Below, piece by piece: positions 31,556 to 39,915 of a stretch of 52,365 nucleotides of DNA. This DNA is from Bradyrhizobium betae (lineage in GTDB: Bacteria; Pseudomonadota; Alphaproteobacteria; Rhizobiales; Xanthobacteraceae). Where the stretch lies: assembly GCF_004123905.1 (NCBI RefSeq), contig NZ_MZXW01000045.1, positions 1 to 52,365 of the forward strand. Reading direction: 5' to 3'. The notes beneath the pieces are model-generated. The model ran no database searches. It saw only the letters and a program-made list of their open reading frames with translations, and was not told the origin of the DNA. Every line of letters begins with the position of its first letter. Positions within the stretch are counted from its first letter, which is position 1. A program made the translations under genes and the position numbers.

Positions 31556-31563
31556 ATGGTTAA
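31556..31563 (-). promoter_or_regulatory. CtrA-type TTAACCAT box
   Basis: TTAACCAT on the minus strand, 50 bp upstream of the Ser-rich gene start. Just beyond it is a second TTAA separated by five bases, so the spacing is not the canonical N7. The 181-bp gap is shared with the response-regulator gene at 31688. Confidence 0.35.
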
Positions 31564-31687
31564 CGGCCTTAACGAGACCTTGCCGCTCCACTGCCTGCTC
31601 GTTGCGGCGTGTTACGCAGAGACGTCCAGAAACAATCTGAAACAAAAATCTTCGCCTTTTGGCCCGAATCTTGGACAAACAAAGCGC

Positions 31688-32458
31688 ATGGCCATTCCCA
31701 ATCCCAACATCCTGGTCGTCGAAGACGACCGCGAAACCCGGACGTTGATTGCGAAATACCTGCGCAACAACGCCTGCAACGTCACCGCCGTGAGCGATGG
31801 CCGCGAGATGTCGCGCGCCATGGCCGATCATCGTGTCGACCTCATCATCCTCGACGTCATGCTGCCCGGCGAGGACGGCTTGAGCCTCTGCCGCAAGGTG
31901 CGTGCGGAGGCGCAGACGCCGATCATCATGCTGACCGCGCGCGGCGAGGACGTCGACCGCATCGTCGGCCTCGAGATGGGCGCGGACGACTATTTGCCAA
32001 AACCCTTCAACCCCCGCGAGCTGCTCGCGCGTATCAACGCGGTGCTGCGCCGCCAGGCTGCCGCACAGGCGGCAAGCTCGATCGAAGGCGCCTCGACGCT
32101 CGCCTTCGAAGGCTGGCGCATTGATCTGCGCCTGCGCGAGCTGCGCAATCCGGAAGGCGCGCGCGTCGCGGTGACCAGCGCCGAGTTCGATCTGCTCAGG
32201 ACGTTCTGCGAACGGCCCGGCCGCGTGCTGTCGCGCGACAGCCTGCTCGACCTCACGCAGGGCCGCAACACCGGCTCGTTCGAGCGCTCCATCGACGTGC
32301 TGGTCAGCCGCATCCGCCGCAAGATCGAACCCAACCCCGCCGATCCCACCATCATCAAGACGGTGCGCTCCGGCGGTTATCTGTTCACGCCGAGAACTGA
32401 GCCGGCAAGGACTGAAGCTGCAAGCACGGAAGCGGTCACTGCGCCTCTGAGCAGCTGA
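31688..32458 (+). CDS. OmpR/PhoB-family response regulator
   Basis: 256 residues. Receiver domain: ILVVEDDRETRTLIAKYL with acid pocket Asp13/Asp14, phospho-acceptor Asp56 in LIILDVMLPGEDG, TA in MLTARGEDVDR and Lys in DDYLPKPFNPRELL. C-terminal winged helix (about 140-235): VTSAEFDLLRTFCERPGRVL, GRNTGSFERSIDVLVSRIRR and TIIKTVRSGGYLF. ATG 31688 is preferred over an upstream frame because the receiver starts there. The sensor kinase gene follows after 13 bases. OmpR-like; target genes unknown. Confidence 0.94.
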   Translation: MAIPNPNILVVEDDRETRTLIAKYLRNNACNVTAVSDGREMSRAMADHRVDLIILDVMLPGEDGLSLCRKVRAEAQTPIIMLTARGEDVDRIVGLEMGADDYLPKPFNPRELLARINAVLRRQAAAQAASSIEGASTLAFEGWRIDLRLRELRNPEGARVAVTSAEFDLLRTFCERPGRVLSRDSLLDLTQGRNTGSFERSIDVLVSRIRRKIEPNPADPTIIKTVRSGGYLFTPRTEPARTEAASTEAVTAPLSS

Positions 32459-32471
32459 CGGAACGCCGACG

Positions 32472-33797
32472 ATGAGACCGTTCGGGTTCTTCCATCTCAA
32501 GGGTATCGGCGGGCAGATCGCCGCGCTGGTGCTGGCTTCCACCGTCACGCTCCATCTCGTCGTCACCACCGCCTTCCTGATCAGCCGGCCGGACCGCCCG
32601 GACACGCCGCCGGACGGCGCCCATCAATTGACCGATGCCGCGCTGCTGCTCGGCTCGGCCGATGCTGGCGAGCGGCCGCGCCTCATCGCCGATCTCGCCC
32701 GAGCCTTCCCCAAGCTCGGCCTCGAGACGATCGCGCCCGGCACGGCGACGACCGTCGACGAGAGCGAAGGCATGCACGTGCACGGCATGCGCCGCCACCT
32801 CGGCCAGGCCTACAAGGTGATGCAGCTCGGTCCCGAAGGCGGCGCGCGGCGCATCGGCGTGCAATTGCCCGACGGCGCCGTCATCGCCGGTCGTGTCGAC
32901 GGTGGTCCGCGCCCCTGGTTCTGGGGCGCGCCGTGGCTGATCACGCTGATGACGGCGTTCATCTCGATCTCCGTGCTCGGCCTGTGGGCGGCGCGCGCGC
33001 TGGCGGCGCCGCTGTCGTCCTTCGCCAAGGCCGCCGAGAATTTCAGCCTGGACGGCACCGCCGAGCCGCTGCCCGAGCGCGGCCCGGAGGAGATCCGCTC
33101 GGTGGCGCGCGCGCTCAACCGCATGCACGAGCGGATCGCGCGGCTGATGTCGGATCGCACCCGGATGCTGGCTGCGATCAGCCACGATCTGCGCACGCCG
33201 ATCACCCGGCTGCGCCTGCGCGCCGAGTTCATCGAGGACGAAGGCAACCGCAAGCGCATCCTGATCGATCTCGACCAGATGCGCTCGATGCTGGAAAGCG
33301 TGTTGTCGCTGCTGCGCAACGACCGCAAGATCGAGGCGCTGACGCTGGTCGACATCGCCAGCACGCTCCAGCTTATCGCCGACCAGTTCGGCGACATGGG
33401 CCATGTCGTGCACTACGAGGGCCCGCTATCTGCAACCGCTGTCGCGCGTCCCGATGATCTGCATCGCGGTATCACCAACCTGGTCGAGAACGCGGTACGC
33501 TTCGGCGCCGAGGTCACGGTCCGCCTCGACATATCAGGCACAAAACTCGTCATCGACGTCGAGGACGACGGCCCCGGCATTTCGGACGCGCGCAAGCAGG
33601 AGATGCTGGAGCCGTTCGTGCGCGGCGACGACGCCCGCACCATGGACGATTCCACCGGCTTCGGCCTCGGCCTGTCGATCGCGCGCGCGATCGCACTCGC
33701 CCATGGCGGCGAGCTGTCGCTGCACGACCGCGCGCCGCACGGTTTGATCGTGCGGATGCAATTGCCGGTGTGGCAGCAGCCGCGGCTGGCGGCTTAA
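32472..33797 (+). CDS. EnvZ-type sensor histidine kinase
   Basis: 441 residues: TM1 (about 17-37, IAALVLASTVTLHLVVTTAF), a periplasmic sensor of about 115 residues, TM2 (about 155-177), HAMP (RALAAPLSSFAKAAENFSLD), HisKA with H-box AAISHDLRTPITRLRLR (His238), then HATPase with N-box NLVENAVRFG, G1 DVEDDGPGI and G2 GFGLGLSIARA. It phosphorylates the upstream OmpR-type regulator, with which it forms an operon. The periplasmic domain shows His-rich EGMHVHGMRRHLGQA, an unusual feature that might bind metal (speculative). Confidence 0.94.
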   Translation: MRPFGFFHLKGIGGQIAALVLASTVTLHLVVTTAFLISRPDRPDTPPDGAHQLTDAALLLGSADAGERPRLIADLARAFPKLGLETIAPGTATTVDESEGMHVHGMRRHLGQAYKVMQLGPEGGARRIGVQLPDGAVIAGRVDGGPRPWFWGAPWLITLMTAFISISVLGLWAARALAAPLSSFAKAAENFSLDGTAEPLPERGPEEIRSVARALNRMHERIARLMSDRTRMLAAISHDLRTPITRLRLRAEFIEDEGNRKRILIDLDQMRSMLESVLSLLRNDRKIEALTLVDIASTLQLIADQFGDMGHVVHYEGPLSATAVARPDDLHRGITNLVENAVRFGAEVTVRLDISGTKLVIDVEDDGPGISDARKQEMLEPFVRGDDARTMDDSTGFGLGLSIARAIALAHGGELSLHDRAPHGLIVRMQLPVWQQPRLAA

Positions 33798-33806
33798 GCC
33801 AGCAAC

Positions 33807-34007
33807 TCAGGCTGCGAGCGGCGGATGCTCGATCGCGTGCTCATCGAAGATCGCCACGGCCTCGAAGCGGTAGCCGCAGGCTTGGCACTGCCAGAGATAG
33901 GAAACGCGGCCTTCGCCTGGCTCGATCCAGTCCGGGAACGGGATCGGTGTCCCGCATTGTGCACACGGGTTCTGCATGGGGATGTCGCCGATGTTTGCTC
34001 GGGTCAT
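33807..34007 (-). CDS. Small zinc-ribbon protein
   Basis: 66 residues from ATG 34007, which follows GGGAGGACGTCC (GGAGG six bases upstream). CAQCGTPIPFPDW and WQCQACGYRFEAVAIF give two CxxC knuckles about 25 residues apart, a rubredoxin-like or zinc-ribbon fold. No other domain. It is tail to tail with the sensor kinase gene, nine bases apart. Function unknown. Confidence 0.75.
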   Translation of the reverse strand: MTRANIGDIPMQNPCAQCGTPIPFPDWIEPGEGRVSYLWQCQACGYRFEAVAIFDEHAIEHPPLAA

Positions 34008-34234
34008 GGACGTCCTCCCGAATGCTGTTGAAGAGCGATTTTTGGGCGAATGCACGAATGGACAGACCTGCTGTCGCGTAACCTGCTCCGCCAGCTCGAA
34101 ACTTAGCTTAGGTTTGAGTCGTAAAAACGACGGCGCGGCGAAAATCCGGCGAGGCGGCGTTTCGCCACATCATCGCCGTGTTCCCACGTCCTAACGCGCA
34201 TGGGTGCAGGCCCGTTCTGCCGAGGAACATTACA

Positions 34235-34774
34235 ATGAAAATTTTACGCATTGCCGCGCTGCTCGCGGCCGCACTGGCGTTGCCGCAGGCTGCATTCGCG
34301 GGCCAAGCCGAATATTCCGAGATGGTCGCGGCGCATGCGCGCGCCAACGGCGTGCCGGAAGCGCTGGTGCACCGCGTGATCATGCGCGAGAGCCGCTATC
34401 AGCCTGGCCTCGTCGGTCATGGCGGCACCATCGGCCTGATGCAGATCAAGCTCGCGACCGCCCGCGGGCTCGGTTACACCGGCGATGCCGCCGGGCTCCG
34501 TGACCCCAACACCAACCTCACCTACGCCGTGAAGTACCTCGCCGGCGCCTATCACGCCGCCAATGGCGACCACGCCCGAGCCGTGCGTTATTTCGCGGGC
34601 GGCTATTACTATGTTGCAAAGCGGCAGCGGCAGGAGATGGTGCAGCAGGCCAGCACTGAGACCTGGCTGGAGCCGAACGGCAACCCGCAGCCGATGTTCG
34701 GCAACGTCCCGCACCGCAAGCTGGCCCAGCGTGTCCGCAATGCGCGGGCGCAGGTTCCCGGGAACATGCGTTGA
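34235..34774 (+). CDS. Lytic transglycosylase (SLT domain)
   Basis: 179 residues: signal peptide (MKILRIAALLAAALALPQAA) and an SLT/goose-lysozyme-like domain. Marks: VPEALVHRVIMRESRYQPGL with the catalytic Glu in RES, GGTIGLMQIKLATARGLGYT, DPNTNLTYAVKYLAGAYHA, and RYFAGGYYY in place of the usual A..YN.G. It cleaves peptidoglycan glycan strands to anhydro-muropeptides in the periplasm. ATG 34235 follows GAGGAAC. It is monocistronic and precedes the thiamine riboswitch. Confidence 0.93.
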   Translation: MKILRIAALLAAALALPQAAFAGQAEYSEMVAAHARANGVPEALVHRVIMRESRYQPGLVGHGGTIGLMQIKLATARGLGYTGDAAGLRDPNTNLTYAVKYLAGAYHAANGDHARAVRYFAGGYYYVAKRQRQEMVQQASTETWLEPNGNPQPMFGNVPHRKLAQRVRNARAQVPGNMR

Positions 34775-34802
34775 CACCAGCCGTCACTGGCCTACATTAG
34801 AG

Positions 34803-34915
34803 CCGTTCCGAGGGGTGCTCCGAGGAGGAGCTGAGATACCGCTAAATGGGCAAATCCGCCCAGGACCGCGGTGACCCTTTGAACCTGATCCGGGTCATGC
34901 CGGCGAAGGGACAGG
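34803..34915 (+). ncRNA. TPP (THI-box) riboswitch
   Basis: The conserved THI elements are in order: GGGGTGCTC, CTGAGAT at 34831-34837, then ACCCTTTGAACCTGATCCGG with GTCATGCCGGCGAAGGGA. It ends directly at the thiO start codon (34917), so control is probably by hiding the ribosome site AAGGGACAGGG when TPP binds. It regulates the downstream thiOSGEC genes by product feedback. The CTGAGAT core and the GAACCTGATC core are both intact. Confidence 0.97.
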
Positions 34916-34916
34916 G

Positions 34917-35927
34917 ATGTTGCAGACGACAAAACGTCCGGATTCACCGGTATCCATCATCGGCGCAGGCATTGCGGGAGCCTGGCAAGCGCTGTTGTTC
35001 GCGCAGGCCGGCCATCCCGTGACGCTACACGAGCGCGGTGACGCCGCCATGACCGACGCCACCAGCCACTGGGCCGGCGGCATGCTGGCGCCTTATTGCG
35101 AGGCGGAGGTCGCCGAGCCCGTCATCTCCAGGCTCGGCCGGCGCTCCCTCGCCATCTGGCGGCGCGAATTGCCCGACACCCCCTTCAACGGCTCCCTCGT
35201 CGTCGCCCATCCGCGCGAGCGCAACGACTTTGAGCGCTTTGCGCGGATGACCGAGGGCCATCGCCGGCTGGATGCAGCCGGCCTCGCCGCGCTCGAGCCG
35301 TCGCTGGAAGGCCGTTTTCGCGATGCGCTGTTCTTCCCGACCGAGGGCCATGTCGAGCCGCGCCGCGTGCTGCCGAAACTGCACGAGCGCATCGTCGCCG
35401 CCGGCGGCACCATCAAGTTCGACAGCGACGTCACGGCCGAGGATCTGGACGGCCTAGTGATCGACTGCCGCGGCCTCGGCGCGCGCGACGAGCAGCCTGA
35501 GCTGCGCGGCGTCAAGGGCGAGATGATTTTGATCGAGACCGCCGAGGTGCAGCTGTCGCGCCCGGTGCGGCTGATCCATCCGCGCTGGCCGCTCTACGTG
35601 ATCCCGCGCGAGCAAAACCTGTTCATGCTGGGCGCGACCTCGATCGAGGCCGAGGACACCGGCGTCAGCGTCCGCTCCGCGCTGGAGCTGTTGGGCGCGG
35701 CCTATGCGGTGCACCCCGCCTTCGGCGAGGCCCGCATCGTCGAATTCGGCTCGGGCCTGCGGCCCGCCTACCCCGACAATCTGCCGCGCATCGGCATTCG
35801 CGGCGACGAGATCAGCGTGAACGGGCTCTACCGCCACGGCTTCCTGATCGCGCCGGCGCTCGCCGAGCTGACGCTGCAATACGTCCAGCGCGGCCAGATC
35901 GACAACGAGGTGATGCAATGCGCGTGA
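34917..35927 (+). CDS. thiO: FAD-dependent glycine oxidase, thiazole pathway
   Basis: 336 residues. The N-terminal dinucleotide fold SIIGAGIAGAWQALLFAQAG binds FAD. SHWAGGMLAPYCEAE and the C-terminal RHGFLIAPALAELTLQYV are typical of ThiO. It oxidises glycine to dehydroglycine, the imine precursor of the thiazole ring made by ThiG. ATG 34917 is directly after the TPP riboswitch, and the 3' end overlaps thiS by 10 bases. Confidence 0.95.
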   Translation: MLQTTKRPDSPVSIIGAGIAGAWQALLFAQAGHPVTLHERGDAAMTDATSHWAGGMLAPYCEAEVAEPVISRLGRRSLAIWRRELPDTPFNGSLVVAHPRERNDFERFARMTEGHRRLDAAGLAALEPSLEGRFRDALFFPTEGHVEPRRVLPKLHERIVAAGGTIKFDSDVTAEDLDGLVIDCRGLGARDEQPELRGVKGEMILIETAEVQLSRPVRLIHPRWPLYVIPREQNLFMLGATSIEAEDTGVSVRSALELLGAAYAVHPAFGEARIVEFGSGLRPAYPDNLPRIGIRGDEISVNGLYRHGFLIAPALAELTLQYVQRGQIDNEVMQCA

Positions 35928-36115
35928 TCGTCAACGGCGAGCAGCGCGAGATCAATGCGGCAAGCGTCGACGCGCTGCTCGCCGAGCTCGACTACGAGGG
36001 CACCCATTTCGCCATCGCGCTGAACTACGACGTCGTGCCGAAGAGCCGCTGGGCCGAGACCAGCCTGAAGGCCGGCGACGAGATCGAGATCATCACGCCG
36101 CGGCAGGGAGGATGA
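35918..36115 (+). CDS. thiS: Sulfur-carrier protein ThiS
   Basis: 65 residues of ubiquitin-like fold: MRVIVNGEQREINAASVDAL and IALNYDVVPKSRWAETSL. The C-terminal RQGG ends in the Gly-Gly that is adenylated and thiocarboxylated to hand sulfur to ThiG. It overlaps thiO by 10 bases (translationally coupled). The adenylating enzyme ThiF is not in this window. Confidence 0.96.
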   Translation: MRVIVNGEQREINAASVDALLAELDYEGTHFAIALNYDVVPKSRWAETSLKAGDEIEIITPRQGG

Positions 36116-36144
36116 TGTGATGATGTTGTCGCTCCACACTCCAC

Positions 36145-36265
36145 TGTCATCGCTCGGCTTGACCGGGCGATCCAGTACGCCGCGGCCCCTCCGTATCACG
36201 GCACGGCCTCTGGAATACTGGATCCCCGCCCCCCGTGCGCAATTGCGCACCAGGCGGGGGATGAC
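36145..36265. repeat. REP-like composite inside the thi operon
   Basis: Two inverted REP-like units. The left is CTGTCATCGCTCGGCTTGACCG (TCAAG loop on the minus strand). The right contains the perfect palindrome GTGCGCAATTGCGCAC at 36235-36250 and ends GGGGGATGAC. The same composite with the identical 16-bp palindrome occurs at 44535-44657. It separates thiS from thiG by 177 bp. Confidence 0.85.
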
Positions 36266-36292
36266 ACCGTCATTCAAGGAGACACCTTCATC

Positions 36293-37075
36293 ATGGTGAC
36301 CTTCTACGGCAAAACCTTCGCCTCCCGCCTCCTAATCGGCAGCGCGCTCTATCCTTCGCCTGCGATCATGCAATCGGCGATCCGCGCCTCCGGCTCGAAC
36401 ATCGTCACGGTGTCGCTGCGCCGCGAATCCGCCGGCGGCAAGTCGGGCGATGCGTTCTGGAAGCTGATCCGCGAGCTCGACGTCACCGTGCTGCCGAACA
36501 CCGCCGGCTGCCGCAGCGTGCGCGAGGCCGTGACCACCGCAAAGCTCGCGCGCGAATTGTTCGGGACCAGCTGGATCAAGCTCGAAGTGATCGCCGACAA
36601 CGACACGCTGCAGCCCGACATCGTCGGCCTGGTTGAAGCCGCCACCATCCTGATCAAGGACGGCTTTGAGGTGTTCCCCTACTGCACGGAAGACCTCTCG
36701 GTCGCCAACCGCCTGGTCGATGCCGGCTGCAAGGTGGTGATGCCATGGGCAGCGCCCATCGGCAGCGCGAAGGGCATCACCAATCGCGATGCGCTCAAGC
36801 TGCTGCGCGAGCGCCTGCCCGACATCACGCTGGTGGTCGACGCCGGCATCGGCGCGCCCTCGCACGCAGCCGAAGCGCTCGAGCTCGGCTATGACGCCGT
36901 GCTGCTCAACACGGCCATCGCCAAAGCCGCCGATCCCGTCGCGATGGCCAACGCCTTCCGCCTCGGCTGTGAGGCCGGCCGCACCGCTTACGAAGCCGGG
37001 CTGATGAATGCCCGCGACTTCGCTTCCCCTTCCACCCCTGTCGTTGGGACCCCGTTCTGGCATGCCGTATCCTGA
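36293..37075 (+). CDS. thiG: Thiazole synthase
   Basis: 260 residues of TIM-barrel fold. FYGKTFASRLLIGSALYPSP (start), VTVLPNTAGCRSVREAVTTA, SWIKLEVIADNDTLQPD (Lys in IKLEVI, the Schiff base to deoxyxylulose phosphate), VMPWAAPIGSAKGITNRDAL and VVDAGIGAPSHAAEALELGY are all ThiG hallmarks. It builds the thiazole phosphate from DXP, dehydroglycine and ThiS-COSH. It overlaps thiE by 14 bases; an AAGGAGAC ribosome site upstream allows translation despite the repeat. Confidence 0.96.
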   Translation: MVTFYGKTFASRLLIGSALYPSPAIMQSAIRASGSNIVTVSLRRESAGGKSGDAFWKLIRELDVTVLPNTAGCRSVREAVTTAKLARELFGTSWIKLEVIADNDTLQPDIVGLVEAATILIKDGFEVFPYCTEDLSVANRLVDAGCKVVMPWAAPIGSAKGITNRDALKLLRERLPDITLVVDAGIGAPSHAAEALELGYDAVLLNTAIAKAADPVAMANAFRLGCEAGRTAYEAGLMNARDFASPSTPVVGTPFWHAVS

Positions 37076-37670
37076 TCGTTTTTACCCTGTGGTCGACAGC
37101 CTCGCCTGGGTCGAGCGCCTGACCAGGCTCGGCGTCGGCACCATCCAGCTGCGCGCAAAGGACCTCGACGACTCGCAAGCGCTCCAGATCGTCACCGATG
37201 CGCTGGCGATCACGAACGGCACGCAAGCCAAGCTGGTCGTGAACGATTATTGGCGCGCGGCCGTCGTTGCCGGCGCAAAATATCTGCATCTCGGCCAGGA
37301 GGACCTTGCCGACGCAGACCTCAACGCGATCCGCGAGGCAGGCCTGTCGCTCGGCATCTCCACCCATGACGACGCGGAGCTCGCGACCGCGCTCGCCGCA
37401 AAACCCGATTACGTCGCGCTCGGCCCAATCTTCTTCACCACGCTGAAGTCGATGCGCTTCGAACCGCAGGGCATTCCAAAAATCACGGAATGGAAGAAGC
37501 GCATCGGCAACATCCCGCTGGTCGCGATCGGCGGCATCAAGTTCGAGCACGCCGCGGAGATTTTTGCCGCGGGCGCGGATTCGATTGCGGTGGTGTCCGA
37601 CGTCACCCAGAGCGCCGACCCGGATGCGCGGGTGCGGCAATGGCTCGGCCTCTCCACGGAGGCCGCGTGA
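37062..37670 (+). CDS. thiE: Thiamine-phosphate synthase
   Basis: 202 residues, the usual length. RFYPVVDSLAWVERLTRLGV, IQLRAKDL, LVVNDYWRAAVVAGAKYLHL, GQEDL, GISTHDDAEL and YVALGPIFFT follow the ThiE barrel and the HMP-PP/thiazole site. It couples HMP-PP with thiazole phosphate to give thiamine phosphate. The start at 37062 overlaps the thiG 3' end. The 184-bp gap to thiC holds a palindromic repeat. Confidence 0.95.
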   Translation: MPYPDRFYPVVDSLAWVERLTRLGVGTIQLRAKDLDDSQALQIVTDALAITNGTQAKLVVNDYWRAAVVAGAKYLHLGQEDLADADLNAIREAGLSLGISTHDDAELATALAAKPDYVALGPIFFTTLKSMRFEPQGIPKITEWKKRIGNIPLVAIGGIKFEHAAEIFAAGADSIAVVSDVTQSADPDARVRQWLGLSTEAA

Positions 37671-37693
37671 TGCACATAACACCCTGTTCAATC

Positions 37694-37810
37694 CGTCACC
37701 CTGAGGTGGCCGCTCCTTCAGCGGCCCTCGAAGGGCGACGGCCCGGCTCCATCCTTCGAGGCTCGCCCTGCGGTGCACTTGCACTGCATGGCTCGCACCT
37801 CAGGATGACG
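37694..37810. repeat. Palindromic repeat between thiE and thiC
   Basis: The ends CGTCACCCTGAGGTG and CACCTCAGGATGACG are inverted with one mismatch. Internal CGAAGG arms (CCTCGAAGGGCGACGG / CCTTCGAGGCTCGCC) are characteristic of a widespread alphaproteobacterial intergenic element. It interrupts the operon 25 bp after thiE. Confidence 0.85.
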
Positions 37811-37854
37811 AACAGCACGCGACGACGCGATAATCATATTCAACGGAGGATCCC

Positions 37855-39753
37855 ATGAACATCCGCTCCAACCCCGACAAGACCGTCCCCGCCGTCACCA
37901 CCGGCCCGCTTCCCTCCTCGCGAAAAATCTTCGCGACCCCGGACGCCGCGCCTGATATCCGCGTGCCCTTGCGCGAGATCATCCTCTCAGAAGGTGCCGG
38001 CGAGCCGAACCTGCCGGTCTACGACACCTCCGGTCCCTACACCGATCCGTCCGTGACCATCGACGTCAACGCCGGCCTCGCGCGTGACCGCAAAAAGTGG
38101 GTGCTGGAGCGCGGCGGCGTCGAGGAATATGACGGGCGCCAGATCAAGCCCGAAGACAATGGCAGCGTCTCCACCGACAAGGCCGCGCGCGCCTTCTCGG
38201 CCTATCACAAGCCGCTGCGCGGCCTCGACGGCCACAAGATCACCCAGCTCGAGTTCGCCCGCGCCGGCATCATCACCAAGGAGATGATCTACGTCGCCGC
38301 CCGCGAAAATCTCGGCCGCAAGCAGCAGCTCGAGCGCGCGGAGCAGGCGCTGGCCGACGGCGAGAGCTTTGGCGCCGAAGTCCCCGCCTTCATCACCCCG
38401 GAATTCGTGCGCTCGGAGATCGCGCGCGGCCGCGCCATCATCCCCTGCAACATCAACCACTCCGAGCTCGAGCCGATGATCATCGGCCGCAACTTCCTCA
38501 CAAAAATCAACGCCAATATCGGCAACTCCGCGGTGACATCGTCGGTCGAGGAAGAGGTCGAGAAGATGGTGTGGGCGATCCGCTGGGGCGCCGACACCGT
38601 GATGGACCTCTCGACGGGCCGCAACATCCACACCACCCGCGAATGGATTCTTCGAAACTCGCCGGTGCCGATCGGCACCGTTCCGATCTATCAGGCGCTG
38701 GAGAAGTGCAACGGCGATCCCGTGCAGCTGACCTGGGAGCTCTACAAGGACACGCTGATCGAGCAGTGCGAGCAGGGCGTCGACTACTTCACGATCCACG
38801 CCGGCGTCCGCCTGCAATACATCCACCTCACCGCCAGCCGCGTCACCGGCATCGTCAGCCGCGGCGGCTCGATCATGGCGAAGTGGTGCCTGGCGCATCA
38901 CAAGGAAAGCTTCCTCTACACCCATTTCGACGAGATCTGCGACCTCATGCGCAAGTATGACGTCTCGTTCTCGCTCGGCGACGGCCTGCGTCCCGGCTCG
39001 ATCGCCGACGCGAACGACCGCGCACAGTTCGCGGAGTTGGAGACGCTCGGCGAGCTCACGAAGATTGCGTGGGACAAGGGCTGCCAGGTCATGATCGAAG
39101 GCCCCGGCCACGTGCCGATGCACAAGATCAAGATCAACATGGACAAGCAGCTCAAGGAGTGCGGCGAAGCGCCGTTCTACACCCTCGGGCCCCTGACCAC
39201 CGACATCGCGCCGGGCTATGACCACATCACCTCAGGCATCGGTGCGGCCATGATCGGCTGGTTCGGCTGCGCCATGCTCTGCTACGTCACGCCGAAGGAG
39301 CATCTCGGACTGCCTGACCGCAACGACGTCAAGGTCGGCGTCATCACCTACAAGATCGCGGCCCATGCCTCCGATCTCGCCAAGGGCCACCCGGCCGCGC
39401 AACTGCGCGACGACGCGCTCTCCCGCGCCCGTTTCGACTTCCGCTGGAGCGACCAGTTCAACCTCGGCCTCGACCCCGACACCGCAAAAAACTTCCACGA
39501 CGAAACCCTGCCGAAGGAAGCCCACAAGGTCGCCCATTTCTGCTCGATGTGCGGCCCAAAATTCTGCTCGATGAAGATCACGAAGGACGTGCGGGACTAC
39601 GCGGCGACGCTGAACGATCCGAACAGCATCGGCATGTCGATCAGCGGGACCGCCGAGGACGGCATGGCCAGGATGAGCGCGAAGTTCAAGGAGATGGGCG
39701 AGAGCTTGTATCTGGATGCGGCGAAGGTGAAGGAGAGTAATCGGGTGTTGTGA
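37855..39753 (+). CDS. thiC: Phosphomethylpyrimidine synthase (radical SAM)
   Basis: 632 residues, full length. It rearranges aminoimidazole ribotide to HMP-P with SAM and a [4Fe-4S] cluster held by the C-terminal CSMCGPKFC (CxxCx4C). Other hallmarks: IPCNINHSELEPMIIGRNFL, VTSSVEEEVEKMVWAIRWGA, DYFTIHAGVR, SFSLGDGLRPGSIADANDRA and EGPGHVPMHKIKINM. AACGGAGGATCCC gives a strong ribosome site. It is last in the operon here, whereas in several rhizobia thiC comes first (memory). thiD is absent from the window. Confidence 0.97.
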   Translation: MNIRSNPDKTVPAVTTGPLPSSRKIFATPDAAPDIRVPLREIILSEGAGEPNLPVYDTSGPYTDPSVTIDVNAGLARDRKKWVLERGGVEEYDGRQIKPEDNGSVSTDKAARAFSAYHKPLRGLDGHKITQLEFARAGIITKEMIYVAARENLGRKQQLERAEQALADGESFGAEVPAFITPEFVRSEIARGRAIIPCNINHSELEPMIIGRNFLTKINANIGNSAVTSSVEEEVEKMVWAIRWGADTVMDLSTGRNIHTTREWILRNSPVPIGTVPIYQALEKCNGDPVQLTWELYKDTLIEQCEQGVDYFTIHAGVRLQYIHLTASRVTGIVSRGGSIMAKWCLAHHKESFLYTHFDEICDLMRKYDVSFSLGDGLRPGSIADANDRAQFAELETLGELTKIAWDKGCQVMIEGPGHVPMHKIKINMDKQLKECGEAPFYTLGPLTTDIAPGYDHITSGIGAAMIGWFGCAMLCYVTPKEHLGLPDRNDVKVGVITYKIAAHASDLAKGHPAAQLRDDALSRARFDFRWSDQFNLGLDPDTAKNFHDETLPKEAHKVAHFCSMCGPKFCSMKITKDVRDYAATLNDPNSIGMSISGTAEDGMARMSAKFKEMGESLYLDAAKVKESNRVL

Positions 39754-39768
39754 GGGCACCAGGTTATT

Positions 39769-39803
39769 GCTGCGCGACACCGGAACGGATGCCGCGCAGC
39801 TTC
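39769..39803 (+). terminator. Weak hairpin after thiC
   Basis: An 8-bp stem GCTGCGCG / CGCGCAGC around a 16-base loop, followed by TTC. It lies 15 bp past the thiC stop and is possibly the operon terminator, but there is no T-run. Confidence 0.4.
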
Positions 39804-39915
39804 ATAATGGAAGTACGCCCTGTGGGAGTTTACCCGCAGATAGAAACAACCTTTGCTTGCAATATGCTTTCTGCGTCAATAAGCTTTCGCTATATTAATT
39901 GGAACCTTTGATGCC

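Noticed and set aside
33770..34081. 103-residue plus-strand frame after the sensor kinase
   Set aside because: The minus-strand zinc-ribbon gene has paired CxxC motifs and a well-placed ribosome site; the plus frame has neither.
36117..36299. 60-residue frame between thiS and thiG
   Set aside because: It is the translation of a REP-like composite; no ribosome site or conservation is expected.
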